A stretch of 64,000 nt of DNA, from positions 186,001-250,000 of the forward strand of contig NZ_FRCK01000003.1 of the NCBI RefSeq assembly GCF_900142875.1. The letters are read 5' to 3'. The position numbers and the translations under genes are program-made. Source of the stretch: Paracoccus solventivorans. GTDB taxonomy: Bacteria; Pseudomonadota; Alphaproteobacteria; Rhodobacterales; Rhodobacteraceae. This document shows, piece after piece, positions 9,246-19,275 of this stretch. The notes beneath the pieces were generated by a model. The model was not told the DNA's origin, ran no database searches, and saw only the letters and a list, made by a program, of their open reading frames with translations. How positions within the stretch are numbered: the first letter of the stretch is position 1; every line of letters begins with the position of its first letter.

Positions 9246-10049
9246 ATGAACCAGATGACACAGGCGGAGCGCAGCGTGCAGACCGAGACCCGGGACGTCA
9301 AATTCGAATGCCGCGACGTGCAGGTGTGGTATGGGGAAAAACACGCGCTCAAGGACGTGGGCGTCGATATCCTCGACAAGACGGTGACGGCCTTCATCGG
9401 CCCCTCGGGCTGCGGCAAGTCCACCTTTCTGCGCTGCCTGAACCGGATGAACGACACCATCGCGGCCGCGCGGGTCGGCGGGCAGATGCTGCTGGACGGC
9501 GAGGATATCTATGACCCCCGCGTCGATCCGGTGCAGCTGCGGGCGCGGGTGGGGATGGTGTTCCAGAAACCCAACCCGTTCCCCAAGTCGATCTATGACA
9601 ACGTGGCTTACGGCCCCCGTATCCACGGGCTGGCCCCGACCCGCGCCGATCTGGATGCGGTGGTGGAAAAATCCCTGCGCCGGGCGGCGCTGTGGGACGA
9701 CGTCAAGGACCGGCTGGGGGAAACCGGCACCAGCCTGTCCGGCGGGCAGCAGCAGCGGCTGTGCATCGCCCGCGCCATCGCCACCTCGCCCGAGGTCTTG
9801 CTGATGGACGAACCCTGCTCGGCGCTCGACCCCATCGCCACCGCCCAGATCGAGGAACTGATCGACGAGCTGCGCGACCGCTATTCGGTGGTGATCGTCA
9901 CCCACTCGATGCAGCAGGCCGCAAGGGTCAGCCAGAAGACCGCGTTCTTCCACCTGGGGCACCTGGTCGAATACGCCAGCACCGACGACATCTTCACCAG
10001 TCCGAAGGACCCGCGGACGGAAAGCTACATCACCGGCCGGATCGGCTGA
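9246..10049 (+). CDS. pstB: Phosphate ABC transporter ATPase PstB
   Basis: A 267-residue ABC ATPase that powers phosphate import. Walker A is GPSGCGKST (52-60), the signature is LSGGQQQR (164-171) and Walker B is LLMDEP (185-190). The sequence [16 protein letters not shown] is the PstB-specific Q-loop region. It sits between pstA and phoU with short gaps, as in other pst operons. Confidence 0.97.
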   Translation: MNQMTQAERSVQTETRDVKFECRDVQVWYGEKHALKDVGVDILDKTVTAFIGPSGCGKSTFLRCLNRMNDTIAAARVGGQMLLDGEDIYDPRVDPVQLRARVGMVFQKPNPFPKSIYDNVAYGPRIHGLAPTRADLDAVVEKSLRRAALWDDVKDRLGETGTSLSGGQQQRLCIARAIATSPEVLLMDEPCSALDPIATAQIEELIDELRDRYSVVIVTHSMQQAARVSQKTAFFHLGHLVEYASTDDIFTSPKDPRTESYITGRIG

Positions 10050-10066
10050 CGGAAAGGACGTTTGCA

Positions 10067-10786
10067 ATGCAACGCGACAAGCACATCATGTCCGCCTTTG
10101 ACCGCGACCTGGAAAGCATCCAGGCCGAGGTGATGCGCATGGGCGGGCTGGTCGAGACCGCGATCGCCGATGCCGCCCGCGCGCTGGAAACCAGCGACGA
10201 GGCCCTGGCCGAGGAAGTCCGCCGCCGCGACCGCGAGATCGACCATCTCGAGGTGCAGATCAACGAATCCGCCGCAAGGCTGATCGCGCTGCGCGCCCCG
10301 CGGGCCACCGACCTGCGGCTGGTGCTGACGGTGATCAAGGTCGCCTCGGCGCTGGAGCGGGTGGGGGATTACGCCAAGAACATGGCCAAGCGCACCCATC
10401 TGCTGGCGCAGATGCCCACGATTCCCGGCGCCGGCCTGGCGCTGCGGCGGATGACGGAAGCCGTCAGCACCCTGCTGCGCGACGCGCTGGACAGCTATGT
10501 CCGCCGCGATGCGACTCTGGCGGCCGAGGTCCGCGCCCGCGACATCGAGGTCGACCAGATGTACAATGCGCTGTTCCGCGAGTTCCTGACCCACATGATG
10601 GAGGACCCGCGCAACATCACCGCCTGCATGCACCTGCATTTCATTGCCAAGAACGTCGAGCGCATGGGCGACCACGCAACATCCATCGCCGAGCAGGTGC
10701 TGTATCTGGTCCACGGCACGCTGCCCGAGGACCCGCGTCCGAAAAGCGACAGCGTGGCCGCGGTCAACCTCGGCGGGGCGGGTTAG
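10067..10786 (+). CDS. phoU: Phosphate signalling protein PhoU
   Basis: A 239-residue cytoplasmic protein of two tandem three-helix PhoU domains. Each has a metal-binding motif: ALERVGDYAKNMAK in the first half and NVERMGDHATSIAEQ in the second. PhoU links PstB status to the PhoR kinase and damps the Pho response. GGAAAGGA at 10051-10058 positions the ATG at 10067. In relatives phoB or phoR often accompanies this operon, but here the operon ends and the next gene, lpd, is convergent. Confidence 0.95.
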   Translation: MQRDKHIMSAFDRDLESIQAEVMRMGGLVETAIADAARALETSDEALAEEVRRRDREIDHLEVQINESAARLIALRAPRATDLRLVLTVIKVASALERVGDYAKNMAKRTHLLAQMPTIPGAGLALRRMTEAVSTLLRDALDSYVRRDATLAAEVRARDIEVDQMYNALFREFLTHMMEDPRNITACMHLHFIAKNVERMGDHATSIAEQVLYLVHGTLPEDPRPKSDSVAAVNLGGAG

Positions 10787-10817
10787 GCAAGACGGCCCGC
10801 AGCCTGTCTTTGGTGTT

Positions 10818-10853
10818 CAAATATCCTGGGGGTCCGGGGGCAAGGCCCCCGGA
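10818..10853. terminator. Convergent phoU/lpd terminator-like element (GGATATTTG family)
   Basis: TCCGGGGGC (10833-10841) and GCCCCCGGA (10845-10853) form a perfect 9-bp stem with an AAG loop. On the minus strand, downstream of lpd, it is followed by CCCCCAGGATATTTG, the shared motif of the dispersed family in this window. There is no T-run on either strand, so a Rho-independent role is uncertain. It sits ten bases past the lpd stop. Confidence 0.6.
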
Positions 10854-10862
10854 TGCCGCAAC

Positions 10863-12254
10863 TCAGAAATGGATCGCCCGCCCATAGGCGTCCAGCACCG
10901 ATTCATGCATCATTTCCGACAGGGTCGGGTGGGCAAAGACCGTGTGCATGAAGTCTTCCTCGGTCAGCTCGGCGGTCTTGCCGATCACGTAGCCCTGGAT
11001 CAGCTCGGTGACCTCGGTGCCGACCATATGGGCGCCTAAAAGCTCGCCGGTCTTGGCGTCGAACACCGTCTTCACCATGCCCTCGGGCTCGCCCAGGGCG
11101 ATGGCCTTGCCGTTGCCGACAAAGGGGAAGCGGCCGATTTTCACCTCGTGCCCCGCCTCTTTCGCCTTGGCCTCGGTCAGCCCGACCGAGGCGACCTGCG
11201 GCTGGCAATAGGTGCAGCCGGGGATGTTCGCGGCCTTGACCGGGTGCACGTTTTTCCCGGCGATCAGCTCGGCCACCATCACCCCTTCGTGGCTGGCCTT
11301 GTGGGCAAGCCAAGGCGCGCCGGCCACGTCGCCGATGGCGTAAAGCCCGTCGACGCCGGTGCGGCAGTATTCGTCGGTCACCACGTGGCTGCGGTCCAGC
11401 TTGACCCCCAGCGCCTCGAGCCCCAGCCCCTCGACGTTGCCGACGATGCCCACCGCGGAAATCACCGTGTCGAACTCCTGCGTCACGGTCTTGCCGCCCG
11501 TCTCGATATGGGCGGTCACGGTCTTGCCTTTGCGGTCCAGCTGCTTGACCGTGGCCTTTTCCATGATCGTCATGCCCTGCTTGACGAACTGCTTCTTGGC
11601 AAAGGCGGAAATCTCGGCGTCCTCGACCGGCAGCACGCGGTCCATCACCTCGACCACCGTGGTTTTGGCGCCCAGCGTGTTGAAGAAGCTGGCGAACTCG
11701 ATCCCGATCGCGCCCGAGCCGATGACCAGCAGGTTTTCCGGCATCCGCCTGGGCACCAGCGCGTGGCGGTAGGTCCAGACCAGCTCGCCGTCGGCCTCCA
11801 GCCCCGGCAGCTCGCGGGCGCGGGCGCCGGTGGCCAGCACGATATTCTTGGCCGTGACCTCCTCAACCCCCTTGTCGGTCTTGACCGAAAGCTTGCCGGG
11901 CGCGGTCAGCGTCGCCTCGCCCATCACCACCGCGACCTTGTTCTTTTTCAGCAGGTGGCCGACGCCGCCGGCCAGCTGCTTGGCCACGCCGCGCGACCGC
12001 TGCACCACCGCGCCCAGGTCAAAGCCCAGGTCGCCGGCCTTCAGCCCGTAATCCTTGGCCCGCCCCATCAGGTGGAACACCTCGGCCGAGCGCAGCAGCG
12101 CCTTGGTCGGGATGCAGCCCCAGTTGAGGCAGATGCCGCCCAGGTTCTCGCGTTCGATCACCGCGGTCTTCAGCCCCAGCTGCGCGGCGCGGATCGCGCA
12201 GACATAGCCGCCGGGACCGGCGCCGATCACCACCACGTCGAAACTCTGCGCCAT
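10863..12254 (-). CDS. lpd: Dihydrolipoyl dehydrogenase (E3)
   Basis: A 463-residue FAD flavoenzyme that reoxidises dihydrolipoamide of 2-oxoacid dehydrogenase or glycine cleavage complexes with NAD. The FAD-binding GAGPGGY lies at 11-17, the redox-active disulfide in GGICLNWGCIPTK (Cys42 and Cys47), and the dimer-interface catalytic His-Glu pair in HPTLSE (His442). No E1 or E2 gene is next to it, so this is probably a shared or stand-alone E3. The minus-strand gene upstream of it is separated by 2-oxoacid-unrelated DUF924. Confidence 0.96.
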   Translation of the reverse strand: MAQSFDVVVIGAGPGGYVCAIRAAQLGLKTAVIERENLGGICLNWGCIPTKALLRSAEVFHLMGRAKDYGLKAGDLGFDLGAVVQRSRGVAKQLAGGVGHLLKKNKVAVVMGEATLTAPGKLSVKTDKGVEEVTAKNIVLATGARARELPGLEADGELVWTYRHALVPRRMPENLLVIGSGAIGIEFASFFNTLGAKTTVVEVMDRVLPVEDAEISAFAKKQFVKQGMTIMEKATVKQLDRKGKTVTAHIETGGKTVTQEFDTVISAVGIVGNVEGLGLEALGVKLDRSHVVTDEYCRTGVDGLYAIGDVAGAPWLAHKASHEGVMVAELIAGKNVHPVKAANIPGCTYCQPQVASVGLTEAKAKEAGHEVKIGRFPFVGNGKAIALGEPEGMVKTVFDAKTGELLGAHMVGTEVTELIQGYVIGKTAELTEEDFMHTVFAHPTLSEMMHESVLDAYGRAIHF

Positions 12255-12296
12255 CGCTTTCCCCTCGTCGCTGCCGGCCGGTTCACATTTGCAGGC

Positions 12297-12896
12297 TCAG
12301 GGCAGATCGGCAAGCGACAGACTGCCCGAGACCAGCGCCCCATAGCCGCCTGCGTCCATCACCATCCGCTCGGATTCCGTGGAAATCCGCGCAAGTGCGG
12401 CATTGCGCCACGGAAAGCGGCCGAATTTCGCGATGGTGTCGCGGTGGATCTGCGCGTGCAGCAGGTTCTCGCCCGGCATCCGCTGGGCGAACAGCTCGAC
12501 CGCCAGCTCCTGGTCGGCCGGCTCTTCGCTGTGCTCGAAGGGCAGGTAAAAGAACTGCCGCGCCGGTTCCGGGGTGGCCAGGTCGTGGCCGGCGTCCAGC
12601 GCGGCGCGGGCGATGCGCAGCGCCAGCGGGTCGGTGGAAAAGGCGCGGGCGTCGTCCCGGAACATGTTGCGCGGGAACTGGTCGGTCAGGATCAGCGCCG
12701 CCAGCGCGCCGGTGGCGCTGCCGGCCCATGCCTCGGCCAGCCGCGGCGCGTCGATCCAGGCGGCCATGAAGCGGTCGCGCACCAGCCGGTCCAGATCGTC
12801 GCTTTGCTGGTACCAGCCCTTGGGCCCGGTCTCGTCGATCCAGAAACTGATGATGTCTTCCGGCGTCGGATCGGGCTGGGCGTCGCTGTGGGTCAT
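12297..12896 (-). CDS. DUF924 family protein
   Basis: A 199-residue protein with the DUF924 hallmarks: an opening PEDIISFWIDETGPKGWYQQ, the conserved LILTDQFPRNMFR block, FFYLPFEHSE and a closing GRFPWRNAALAR. The family is predicted to be alpha-helical (TPR-like) and has no established function. It starts two bases after the stop of the MFS gene and is therefore the last member of a queA-MFS-DUF924 operon. Confidence 0.85.
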   Translation of the reverse strand: MTHSDAQPDPTPEDIISFWIDETGPKGWYQQSDDLDRLVRDRFMAAWIDAPRLAEAWAGSATGALAALILTDQFPRNMFRDDARAFSTDPLALRIARAALDAGHDLATPEPARQFFYLPFEHSEEPADQELAVELFAQRMPGENLLHAQIHRDTIAKFGRFPWRNAALARISTESERMVMDAGGYGALVSGSLSLADLP

Positions 12897-12898
12897 AT

Positions 12899-14149
12899 CT
12901 AGTCATCCTGCGGGTGGGTGGAATGGCTGTCCCCAGCCTCGGCCAGCGCGGCCTCGACCGCAACCGGGGTTGCGGCGGGCATCAGCACGGCAAAGTTCTG
13001 GTCCAGGCTGGGCGTGGCGCGCTGCGTCATCCGCCAGGCGCCATAGGCGGTCAGCATCGCCAGCAGCACCGCCATATAGATCCAGAACCCCTCGGGGCCG
13101 ATCAGGGTCATCAGCCAGCCGGTCAGGATCGGCCCGAACACCGAGCCCGCGCCGTTGACCAGCAGCAGCCCGGCCGAGGCCGCCGCCATGTCCGAGGCGT
13201 CCAGGAAGTCGTTGGTATAGGCGATCAGCAGCGCATAGACCGGGTTGGCGACGCCGCCGACCAGCGCCGCGGCCAGCAGATAGCCCCAGATGCCCAGCTC
13301 GGCCACCGCGACCACCGCCGCCACCGCCGCGCCGAACCCCGACAGCGCGATGATCAGCTTGCGCCGGTCCAGCCGGTCCGACAGCCAGCCGATCGGATAT
13401 TGCGCCAGCAGCCCGCCGACCGAGATCGCCGCGACGAAGGCCGAGATCTGCTTGACGTCCAGCCCGATCACCGCCCCCCAGACCGCGCCCATGCCCAGCA
13501 GCGCCGAAAACACCCCGCCCACCAGGAAGATGCCGACGCACCCCAGGGGCGATGCGCGGTAAAGCCGCGGCAGGCTCATCGGCTTGATCTGCTCGAACCG
13601 CGGGGCCTGCACCTGCGCCAGCAGGATCGGGGTGAAAGCCAGCGACACCAGCACCGAGGGGATGACGAACAGCATCCACCCCGCCGGGTCGCCGACGTTC
13701 AGCAGCGCCTGCCCGGTGACCAGCCCCAGCATCTGCATGATGAAATAGGCCGACATCGCCTGGCCGCGGGTCTCGTTGGTGGCGCTGGCGTTCACCCAGC
13801 TTTCGGCGGTGATGTAGACCCCGCAGAAGCAGAAGCCGATCAGCAGCCGCAGAACCGCCCAGGCGATCCAGTGCGGCGCGGCGGCGTAAAGGATCAGCAC
13901 CGCCGAGATCAGCGACCCCAGCGCCGCGAACACCCGCACATGCCCGACCCGCTGGATCATCGGCGGCACCGCCAGGCTGCCCAGCACGAAGCCGCCGAAA
14001 TAACCGGCCATGACCACCGACATCAGCGAGGTCGGGATCCCCTCGATGCCGCCGCGCACGCCCAGCAGCGTGCCCTGCATCCCGTTGCCGACCATGAACA
14101 GCAGGATGCCCAGCAGCAGCGGCCAGGTGGTGCGCAGAACGGTCAGCAT
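12899..14149 (-). CDS. MFS transporter (YcaD-like)
   Basis: A 416-residue, twelve-segment major facilitator. It resembles the YcaD/UMF2-type group, with [15 protein letters not shown] in the first segment and the acidic AESWVNA motif after segment 4. A hydrophilic tail of about 45 residues follows the last segment. Substrate unknown. The start lies inside the last codons of queA (7-base overlap), and the DUF924 gene follows after 2 bases, so the three are co-transcribed. Confidence 0.85.
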   Translation of the reverse strand: MLTVLRTTWPLLLGILLFMVGNGMQGTLLGVRGGIEGIPTSLMSVVMAGYFGGFVLGSLAVPPMIQRVGHVRVFAALGSLISAVLILYAAAPHWIAWAVLRLLIGFCFCGVYITAESWVNASATNETRGQAMSAYFIMQMLGLVTGQALLNVGDPAGWMLFVIPSVLVSLAFTPILLAQVQAPRFEQIKPMSLPRLYRASPLGCVGIFLVGGVFSALLGMGAVWGAVIGLDVKQISAFVAAISVGGLLAQYPIGWLSDRLDRRKLIIALSGFGAAVAAVVAVAELGIWGYLLAAALVGGVANPVYALLIAYTNDFLDASDMAAASAGLLLVNGAGSVFGPILTGWLMTLIGPEGFWIYMAVLLAMLTAYGAWRMTQRATPSLDQNFAVLMPAATPVAVEAALAEAGDSHSTHPQDD

Positions 14150-15204
14150 GGCGCCTCGGGCAGCAGCAGGGATGCGTCTCCGTAGCTGAAGAACCTGTAG
14201 TCTTGATCAACGGCGTGCGCGTAGATCGCGCGGACACGATCCACCCCCATCAGCGCCGAGACCAGCATCATCAGCGTCGATTTCGGCAGGTGGAAATTGG
14301 TCATCAGCCCGTCGGTGACGCGGAAGCGGTAGCCGGGGCGGATGAAGATGTCGGTCATCCCGTCATAGGGGCTCACCCGCCCGTCGGGCGCGGCCGCCGA
14401 TTCGATCAGCCGCAGCGCGGTGGTGCCGACCGGGATCACGCGGCGACCCTCGGCCCGCGCGGCATTGATCGCGGCGGCGGCAGCGGCCGAGACGATGCCG
14501 CGTTCGGCGTGCATCCGGTGCTGGCTGATGTCGTCGGTCTTGACCGGCAGGAACGTCCCCGCCCCCACATGCAGGGTGACGCGGGTGGTCTGCACCCCCA
14601 TCGCCGCCAGCGTGGCCAGCAGCGCATCGTCGAAATGCAGGCTCGCGGTGGGGGCGGCGACCGCGCCCGGACGCTCGGCCCAGACGGTCTGGTAGTCGGT
14701 GCGGTCCTGTTCGTCCGGGGGGCGCAGCGCGGCGATATAGGGGGGCAGGGGCATGGCGCCGACCAGCGCCAGCGCCGCGTCGAACGCCTCGCCCGCCGCG
14801 TCGAAATCCAGCAGCAGCGCGGCGTCCTCGATGCGGTCCACCCGCGCCGACAGCGCGTCGCCAAAGCGGATCACCTCGCCCTCGCGCAGCTTGCGCAGCG
14901 GCTTGGCCAGCGCCCGCCACCGGCCGCCGGGGGCGGGTTCCAGCAGCGTGACCTCGATCCGGGCGGTGGCCGGGCCCTGCTCTGACGCGCGGGTGCGGGT
15001 GCCGGTCAGCCGCGCGGGGATCACGCGGGTGTCGTTCAGCACCAGAAGGTCGCCCGGGCGCAGGAACGCCGGCAGGTCGCGGACATGGGCATCGGTGATC
15101 GTATCGCCCTGCGCCACCAGCAGCCGCGCGGCGCTGCGCGGGCGGGCGGGGCGGGTGGCGATCAGCCGCTCGGGCAGGTCGAAATCGAAATCGGACAGGC
15201 GCAT
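14143..15204 (-). CDS. queA: S-adenosylmethionine:tRNA ribosyltransferase-isomerase
   Basis: A 353-residue enzyme that transfers and isomerises the ribosyl part of SAM onto preQ1 in tRNA to give epoxyqueuosine. It starts [20 protein letters not shown] and contains the family motifs [33 protein letters not shown] and the closing NFHLPKSTL. The ATG at 15204 fits the family's usual 345-355 residues. Stop and MFS start overlap. No other queuosine gene is in the window. Confidence 0.95.
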   Translation of the reverse strand: MRLSDFDFDLPERLIATRPARPRSAARLLVAQGDTITDAHVRDLPAFLRPGDLLVLNDTRVIPARLTGTRTRASEQGPATARIEVTLLEPAPGGRWRALAKPLRKLREGEVIRFGDALSARVDRIEDAALLLDFDAAGEAFDAALALVGAMPLPPYIAALRPPDEQDRTDYQTVWAERPGAVAAPTASLHFDDALLATLAAMGVQTTRVTLHVGAGTFLPVKTDDISQHRMHAERGIVSAAAAAAINAARAEGRRVIPVGTTALRLIESAAAPDGRVSPYDGMTDIFIRPGYRFRVTDGLMTNFHLPKSTLMMLVSALMGVDRVRAIYAHAVDQDYRFFSYGDASLLLPEAPC

Positions 15205-15385
15205 GATGGCGTTGTCGGCCCGGCGTCGCGCCGGGTCAACTGCCTGTCCGCGCAAACCGGCGCGAGCGGGCGGCACGAGGCCGCTGTCCCTGCCGCCGCC
15301 CGGCATGGGCAGCCGCCGCCGCGCCTGCCCCTTTCCATCGCCCGGCCGCTTGCCTAAGACGACGTGACCCATTCGAGAGCACGAC

Positions 15386-16531
15386 ATGAGCCAGCAGCCG
15401 CCCAGCCCCAGCCAGCCCGGTTCCGACCAGCCCCGCCCCGTGATCCAGCCGCAGCCCGGCATCATGGAGATCGCGCTTTACGAGGCCGGGGCCGCCACGC
15501 TGTCGGGGCGCAGCGACGTGCTGAAGCTCAGCTCGAACGAGAACCCGTTCGGCGCCAGCGACAAGACGCGCGAGGCGGTGGCGCGGGCGGCGCATGCGAT
15601 GCACCGCTACCCCTCGACCGACCACGCAAGGCTGCGCGCTGCGATCGCCGAGGTGCACGGGCTGGACCCCGACCGGATCATCTGCGGCGTGGGTTCGGAC
15701 GAGATCATCCATTTCCTGTGCCAGGCCTATGCCGGGCCGGGGTGCGAGGTGCTGTTCACCGAACACGGGTTCCTGATGTATCGCATCAGCGCGCTCGCCG
15801 CAGGCGCGACCCCGGTCGCCGCGCCCGAGCGCGAGCGGACCACCGACATCGACGCGCTGATCGCGGCCGCGACCCCGGACACGCGGCTGATCTTTGTCGC
15901 CAACCCCAACAACCCCACCGGCACCATGGTCGCCGAGGAAGAGCTTGCGCGGTTGGCCGAGGCGGTGCCGCAGACGCTGCTGGTGATCGACGGGGCCTAT
16001 GCCGAATATGTCGGCCCCGATTTCGACGGCGGCGCCGGGCTTGTCGAGCGCCTGCCCAACGTGGTGATGACCCGGACATTTTCAAAGATCTACGGGCTGG
16101 GTGGGCTGCGGGTCGGCTGGGCCTATGCCGCGCGCGAGATCATCGACGTGCTGAACCGCATCCGCGGCCCGTTCAACCTGTCCAGCCTGGCGCTGGAAGG
16201 GGCCGAGGCCGCGGTGCGCGACCATGCGCATCTGGAACATTCCCGCAGCGAGAACGCGCGGCTGCGCGACTGGCTGGCGGCGGCGCTGGCGGAACGCGGC
16301 GTGCCTTCGGACCCGTCGTTCGCCAATTTCATCCTCGCCCGGTTCGAGGACGCGGCGACGGCCGAGGCCTGCGACGCCATGCTGCGGGGTGAGGGCATCA
16401 TCGTGCGCGGGGTCGGCGGCTACGGCCTGCCGCAATGCCTGCGCATCACCATCGGGGACGAGGCCTCGTGCCGCCGCGTGGCCCATGTCATCGGCCAGTT
16501 CATGGCCGGCCGCGCCGCGGTGGCGACATGA
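15386..16531 (+). CDS. hisC: Histidinol-phosphate / aromatic aminotransferase
   Basis: A 381-residue fold-type I PLP aminotransferase. The PLP lysine is Lys234 in [15 protein letters not shown], and NPNNPTGT (173-180) and SSNENPFG (49-56) are the family's substrate and cofactor motifs. It is coupled by ATGA overlap to prephenate dehydrogenase. That context suggests it also transaminates aromatic precursors in tyrosine/phenylalanine synthesis as well as histidinol phosphate, as HisC2-type enzymes do. It is divergent from queA with a 181-base gap. Confidence 0.9.
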   Translation: MSQQPPSPSQPGSDQPRPVIQPQPGIMEIALYEAGAATLSGRSDVLKLSSNENPFGASDKTREAVARAAHAMHRYPSTDHARLRAAIAEVHGLDPDRIICGVGSDEIIHFLCQAYAGPGCEVLFTEHGFLMYRISALAAGATPVAAPERERTTDIDALIAAATPDTRLIFVANPNNPTGTMVAEEELARLAEAVPQTLLVIDGAYAEYVGPDFDGGAGLVERLPNVVMTRTFSKIYGLGGLRVGWAYAAREIIDVLNRIRGPFNLSSLALEGAEAAVRDHAHLEHSRSENARLRDWLAAALAERGVPSDPSFANFILARFEDAATAEACDAMLRGEGIIVRGVGGYGLPQCLRITIGDEASCRRVAHVIGQFMAGRAAVAT

Positions 16532-17460
16532 GCGCGCCGGCAGCCGCGCCGATGTTCCGGCGCGTGGCGCTGATCGGGCTGGGGCTGATTGCCGGCTCGA
16601 TGGCACTGGCGATGCGCGAATCGGGGCTGGCGGGGCGAATCGTGGGCTATGCCCGCTCGGACGAGACCCGCGCCACCGCGCGCGAGATCGGGCTGGTGGA
16701 CGAGGTGACCGACAGCGCGGCCGAGGCCGTTGCCGGCGCCGATCTGGTGGTGCTGGCGGTGCCGGTGGGCGCCATGGGCGAGATCGCAGCCGAGATCGCC
16801 CCGCATCTGGCCCCGGGCGCGATCCTGACCGACGTCGGCTCGGTCAAGCAGTCGGTGATCGAGGCAGTGGCGCCCCATGTCCCTAAGGGCGTGCATTTCA
16901 TCCCCGGTCACCCGCTGGCGGGGACCGAACACTCCGGCCCGCGCTCGGGCTTTCCTTCGCTGTTTCGCAACCGCTGGTGGCTGCTGACGCCGCTGCCCGA
17001 CAGCGACCCCGCGGCGGTCGCGCGGCTGACGGAACTGGTCCGCGCGCTGGGCGCCAATGTCGAGACGATGGAGCCCGCGCATCACGACCTGGTGCTGGCG
17101 GTGACCAGTCACGCGCCGCACCTGATCGCCTATACGATGGTCGGGGTCGCCGACCACCTGCGCCGGGTCACCGACGACGAGGTGATCAAGTACTCCGCCG
17201 CCGGTTTCCGCGATTTCACCCGCATCGCCGCCTCGGACCCGACCATGTGGCGTGACGTGTTCCTGCACAACCGCGAGGCGACGCTGGATATCCTCGGCCG
17301 CTTCGCCGAAGAGCTGTTCGTGCTGCAACGCGCCATCCGCATGGGTGACGGCCAGCATCTGCACGACTACTTCACCCGCACTCGCGCCATCCGCCGCGGC
17401 ATCATCGAGGCGGGGCAGGACACCGCCGCCCCCGACTTTGGCCGCGCGGGGAAGGAGTGA
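16528..17460 (+). CDS. tyrC: Prephenate/arogenate dehydrogenase
   Basis: A 310-residue NAD(P)-dependent TyrA-family dehydrogenase catalysing the oxidative decarboxylation step to tyrosine. The dinucleotide-binding GLGLIAG lies at 17-23, and [11 protein letters not shown] (127-137) contains the conserved catalytic histidine. There is no chorismate mutase or ACT domain. Whether it uses prephenate, arogenate or both (TyrC) is not decidable by eye. The ATG overlaps the hisC stop. Confidence 0.92.
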   Translation: MSAPAAAPMFRRVALIGLGLIAGSMALAMRESGLAGRIVGYARSDETRATAREIGLVDEVTDSAAEAVAGADLVVLAVPVGAMGEIAAEIAPHLAPGAILTDVGSVKQSVIEAVAPHVPKGVHFIPGHPLAGTEHSGPRSGFPSLFRNRWWLLTPLPDSDPAAVARLTELVRALGANVETMEPAHHDLVLAVTSHAPHLIAYTMVGVADHLRRVTDDEVIKYSAAGFRDFTRIAASDPTMWRDVFLHNREATLDILGRFAEELFVLQRAIRMGDGQHLHDYFTRTRAIRRGIIEAGQDTAAPDFGRAGKE

Positions 17461-17465
17461 CGGAT

Positions 17466-17557
17466 CGGGGCTCTGCCCCGGCCTTTCTCGCTGAAAAACG
17501 GTCCGGTGGACCGGGGTCCTGCCCCGGACCCCGGGCTATTTAGGGCAGATGAAAGCC
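17466..17557 (+). terminator. tyrC 3' hairpins with GGATATTTG-family motif
   Basis: CGGGGC-TCT-GCCCCG (17466-17480) starts six bases after the tyrC stop. A second perfect stem GGGGTCC/GGACCCC (17513-17519 and 17526-17532) is followed by GGGCTATTTAGGGCAGATGA, a variant of the shared motif. Between them TTTCTCGCTGAAAAACGGTCC (reverse core TTTTCAGCGAGAAAGG) links it to the rnr-pckA and patatin-psuG elements. It lies between convergent genes. Confidence 0.6.
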
Positions 17558-17582
17558 CCTTGGAGTTGCGGGGCGGTGAGGG

Positions 17583-18584
17583 TCAGCGGCTGAGGCGCGG
17601 CGCTTCGCCGAGCGGCAGCGGGCCGAGGAACATGCGGCCGTCGCGGAAGATCAGCGGGATGCGCAGCTCGCCCGGGGCGGGCTCGTCCGGGGCTTGGGTG
17701 GTCGCGGGCAGGTCGATCTCGGTTGCGGCGGCCTGTTCCAGGGCGGTGCCGGCGAGCATGACCAGCCGGGGCGGGATCAGCCCCAGATCGCCCGCCAGCT
17801 GCATCCAGGCGCGGGCGTCGGCGGTGTAAAGGAACAGCGCGCCCTCGGCCCGGTTGTCCGCGTCCGCCGTCAGCTGCCCGGCGATGCGCAGCGTCTGCGG
17901 CCCCAGCGTCAGGGTGAAGCCGGGCGAGGCGATGCCGGCCAGTTGCGGCTCGGGCCCGCGGGGGCGCAGCGGGCCGGTCAGAAAGACCTGCGCGCTGCCC
18001 TTGCCCGACAGCGCCTGCGCGGCCAGCGCCGGGGGCAGTTCCAGCAGCGCCGCGGGGGATAGCCCGGACCATTCGGCCTCGACCGCATAGGCGGCGCGGG
18101 CGGCTTGCGGGGCCTGCGCCCCCATCGGCGCCAGCAGCGCCTGCGCCTCCAGCCGCGCCAGCAACGGCGTGCCGTCGACGCTGACCGGGCCGCTGCTTGC
18201 CGCCATCAGCCCCACCGCCATCCGGCTGCCCGGGGACACCCGCAGCCCCAGCCCCGCATCCTGCGCCGCGACCTGCCGTGCCTTTCCCAGCAGCGGCAGC
18301 TGCATCTGCGCCGGCAGTTCGGCGTGGAAATGGGTGGGCGCACTCGGCGCCGCCCAGAGCTCGACCGAAGGCAGCAGCGCCGCGCCGCCCTGCGTCTGGA
18401 CGGAGAGCTCGGAGAGATGCAGCCCGATCCGGTCCAGCCGCCGCAGCGGCGCCACCGCCGCTGCCTCCAGCCGGGGATCCTGTGCGATCAGGCGCTGCGC
18501 CCTTGCGGCCAGCCATGTCTCGCCGCCCAGCCATGTCGCGGCCAGCGCCGCCCCCACCAGCAGCAGGATCGACAGGAACCGCAT
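17583..18584 (-). CDS. DUF2125 domain exported protein
   Basis: A 333-residue protein with an N-terminal hydrophobic segment (MRFLSILLLVGAALAATWLG) suggesting a signal anchor or signal peptide. The rest is a beta-rich DUF2125 region of unknown function, common in Rhodobacterales. The ATG at 18584 precedes this leader directly. It is divergent from the gamma-glutamylcyclotransferase gene with 63 bases between, so the promoters share that gap. A cell-envelope role is inference from the leader only. Confidence 0.75.
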   Translation of the reverse strand: MRFLSILLLVGAALAATWLGGETWLAARAQRLIAQDPRLEAAAVAPLRRLDRIGLHLSELSVQTQGGAALLPSVELWAAPSAPTHFHAELPAQMQLPLLGKARQVAAQDAGLGLRVSPGSRMAVGLMAASSGPVSVDGTPLLARLEAQALLAPMGAQAPQAARAAYAVEAEWSGLSPAALLELPPALAAQALSGKGSAQVFLTGPLRPRGPEPQLAGIASPGFTLTLGPQTLRIAGQLTADADNRAEGALFLYTADARAWMQLAGDLGLIPPRLVMLAGTALEQAAATEIDLPATTQAPDEPAPGELRIPLIFRDGRMFLGPLPLGEAPRLSR

Positions 18585-18647
18585 CGGGACCTCACTTGCA
18601 AAACCGCGCGTCCGCCCTAACCTTTGCCCGGTGGAAAGGGCAAGCGG

Positions 18648-19193
18648 ATGGACAAGGGTTTCTGGGTCTTCGGCTATGGCTCGCTGATGTGGGCGCCGGA
18701 TTTCCCGGTGGCCGAGCGGGTGATCGCGCGCAGCGACGGCTGGCGGCGCAGCTTCTGCCTGCTTTCGGTCTGCCATCGCGGGACGCTGGCGCAGCCGGGG
18801 CTGGTGCTGGGGCTGGAACGCTGCGCCGGCGCCTCCTGCACCGGGCTGGCGCTGCGAATCGAGGATGCGCTGTGGCCCGAAGTCATTGCCGCCATCCGCA
18901 CCCGCGAGCTGGTGACCGAGGCCTATCGCGAGGCCAGCATCGACCTGACGCTGGCCGACGGGCGCCGCGTCGCCGCGGTCACCTATGTGATGCGCCCCGA
19001 GCATCGGCAATACGCGGCGGGGCTGTCGGCGGACGAACAGGCTGCGATCATCGCCGCCGCCCATGGCGGGCGCGGGCCGAATGCCGATTACCTGTTCAAC
19101 ACCGTCGCCCATCTGGCCGAGCTGGGCATCCCCGACAACGACATGGCCGGGCTGGCGGAACGGGTGCGGGCGCTGAAGACCTCGGCCGCCTGA
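18648..19193 (+). CDS. Gamma-glutamylcyclotransferase, ChaC type
   Basis: A 181-residue ChaC-like enzyme that would cleave gamma-glutamyl peptides such as glutathione to 5-oxoproline. It has the diagnostic VFGYGSLMW (residues 5-13) forming the product-binding loop, and a catalytic-Glu candidate in VTEAYRE. I chose the ATG at 18648 because GGAAAGG lies upstream and MDKGFWVFGYG aligns with the family start; an in-frame TTG 24 bases earlier is less likely. A glutathione-synthesis gene (gshA) is elsewhere in this window, at 26947. Confidence 0.88.
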   Translation: MDKGFWVFGYGSLMWAPDFPVAERVIARSDGWRRSFCLLSVCHRGTLAQPGLVLGLERCAGASCTGLALRIEDALWPEVIAAIRTRELVTEAYREASIDLTLADGRRVAAVTYVMRPEHRQYAAGLSADEQAAIIAAAHGGRGPNADYLFNTVAHLAELGIPDNDMAGLAERVRALKTSAA

Positions 19194-19275
19194 ACCCGAG
19201 CCAGGCGGAACTTGTGGCGCGGGGCCGTGCTTTCCCCTCTGCCGCCGCTGCGGGCGGCGTGATAAGCGTGTCGCC

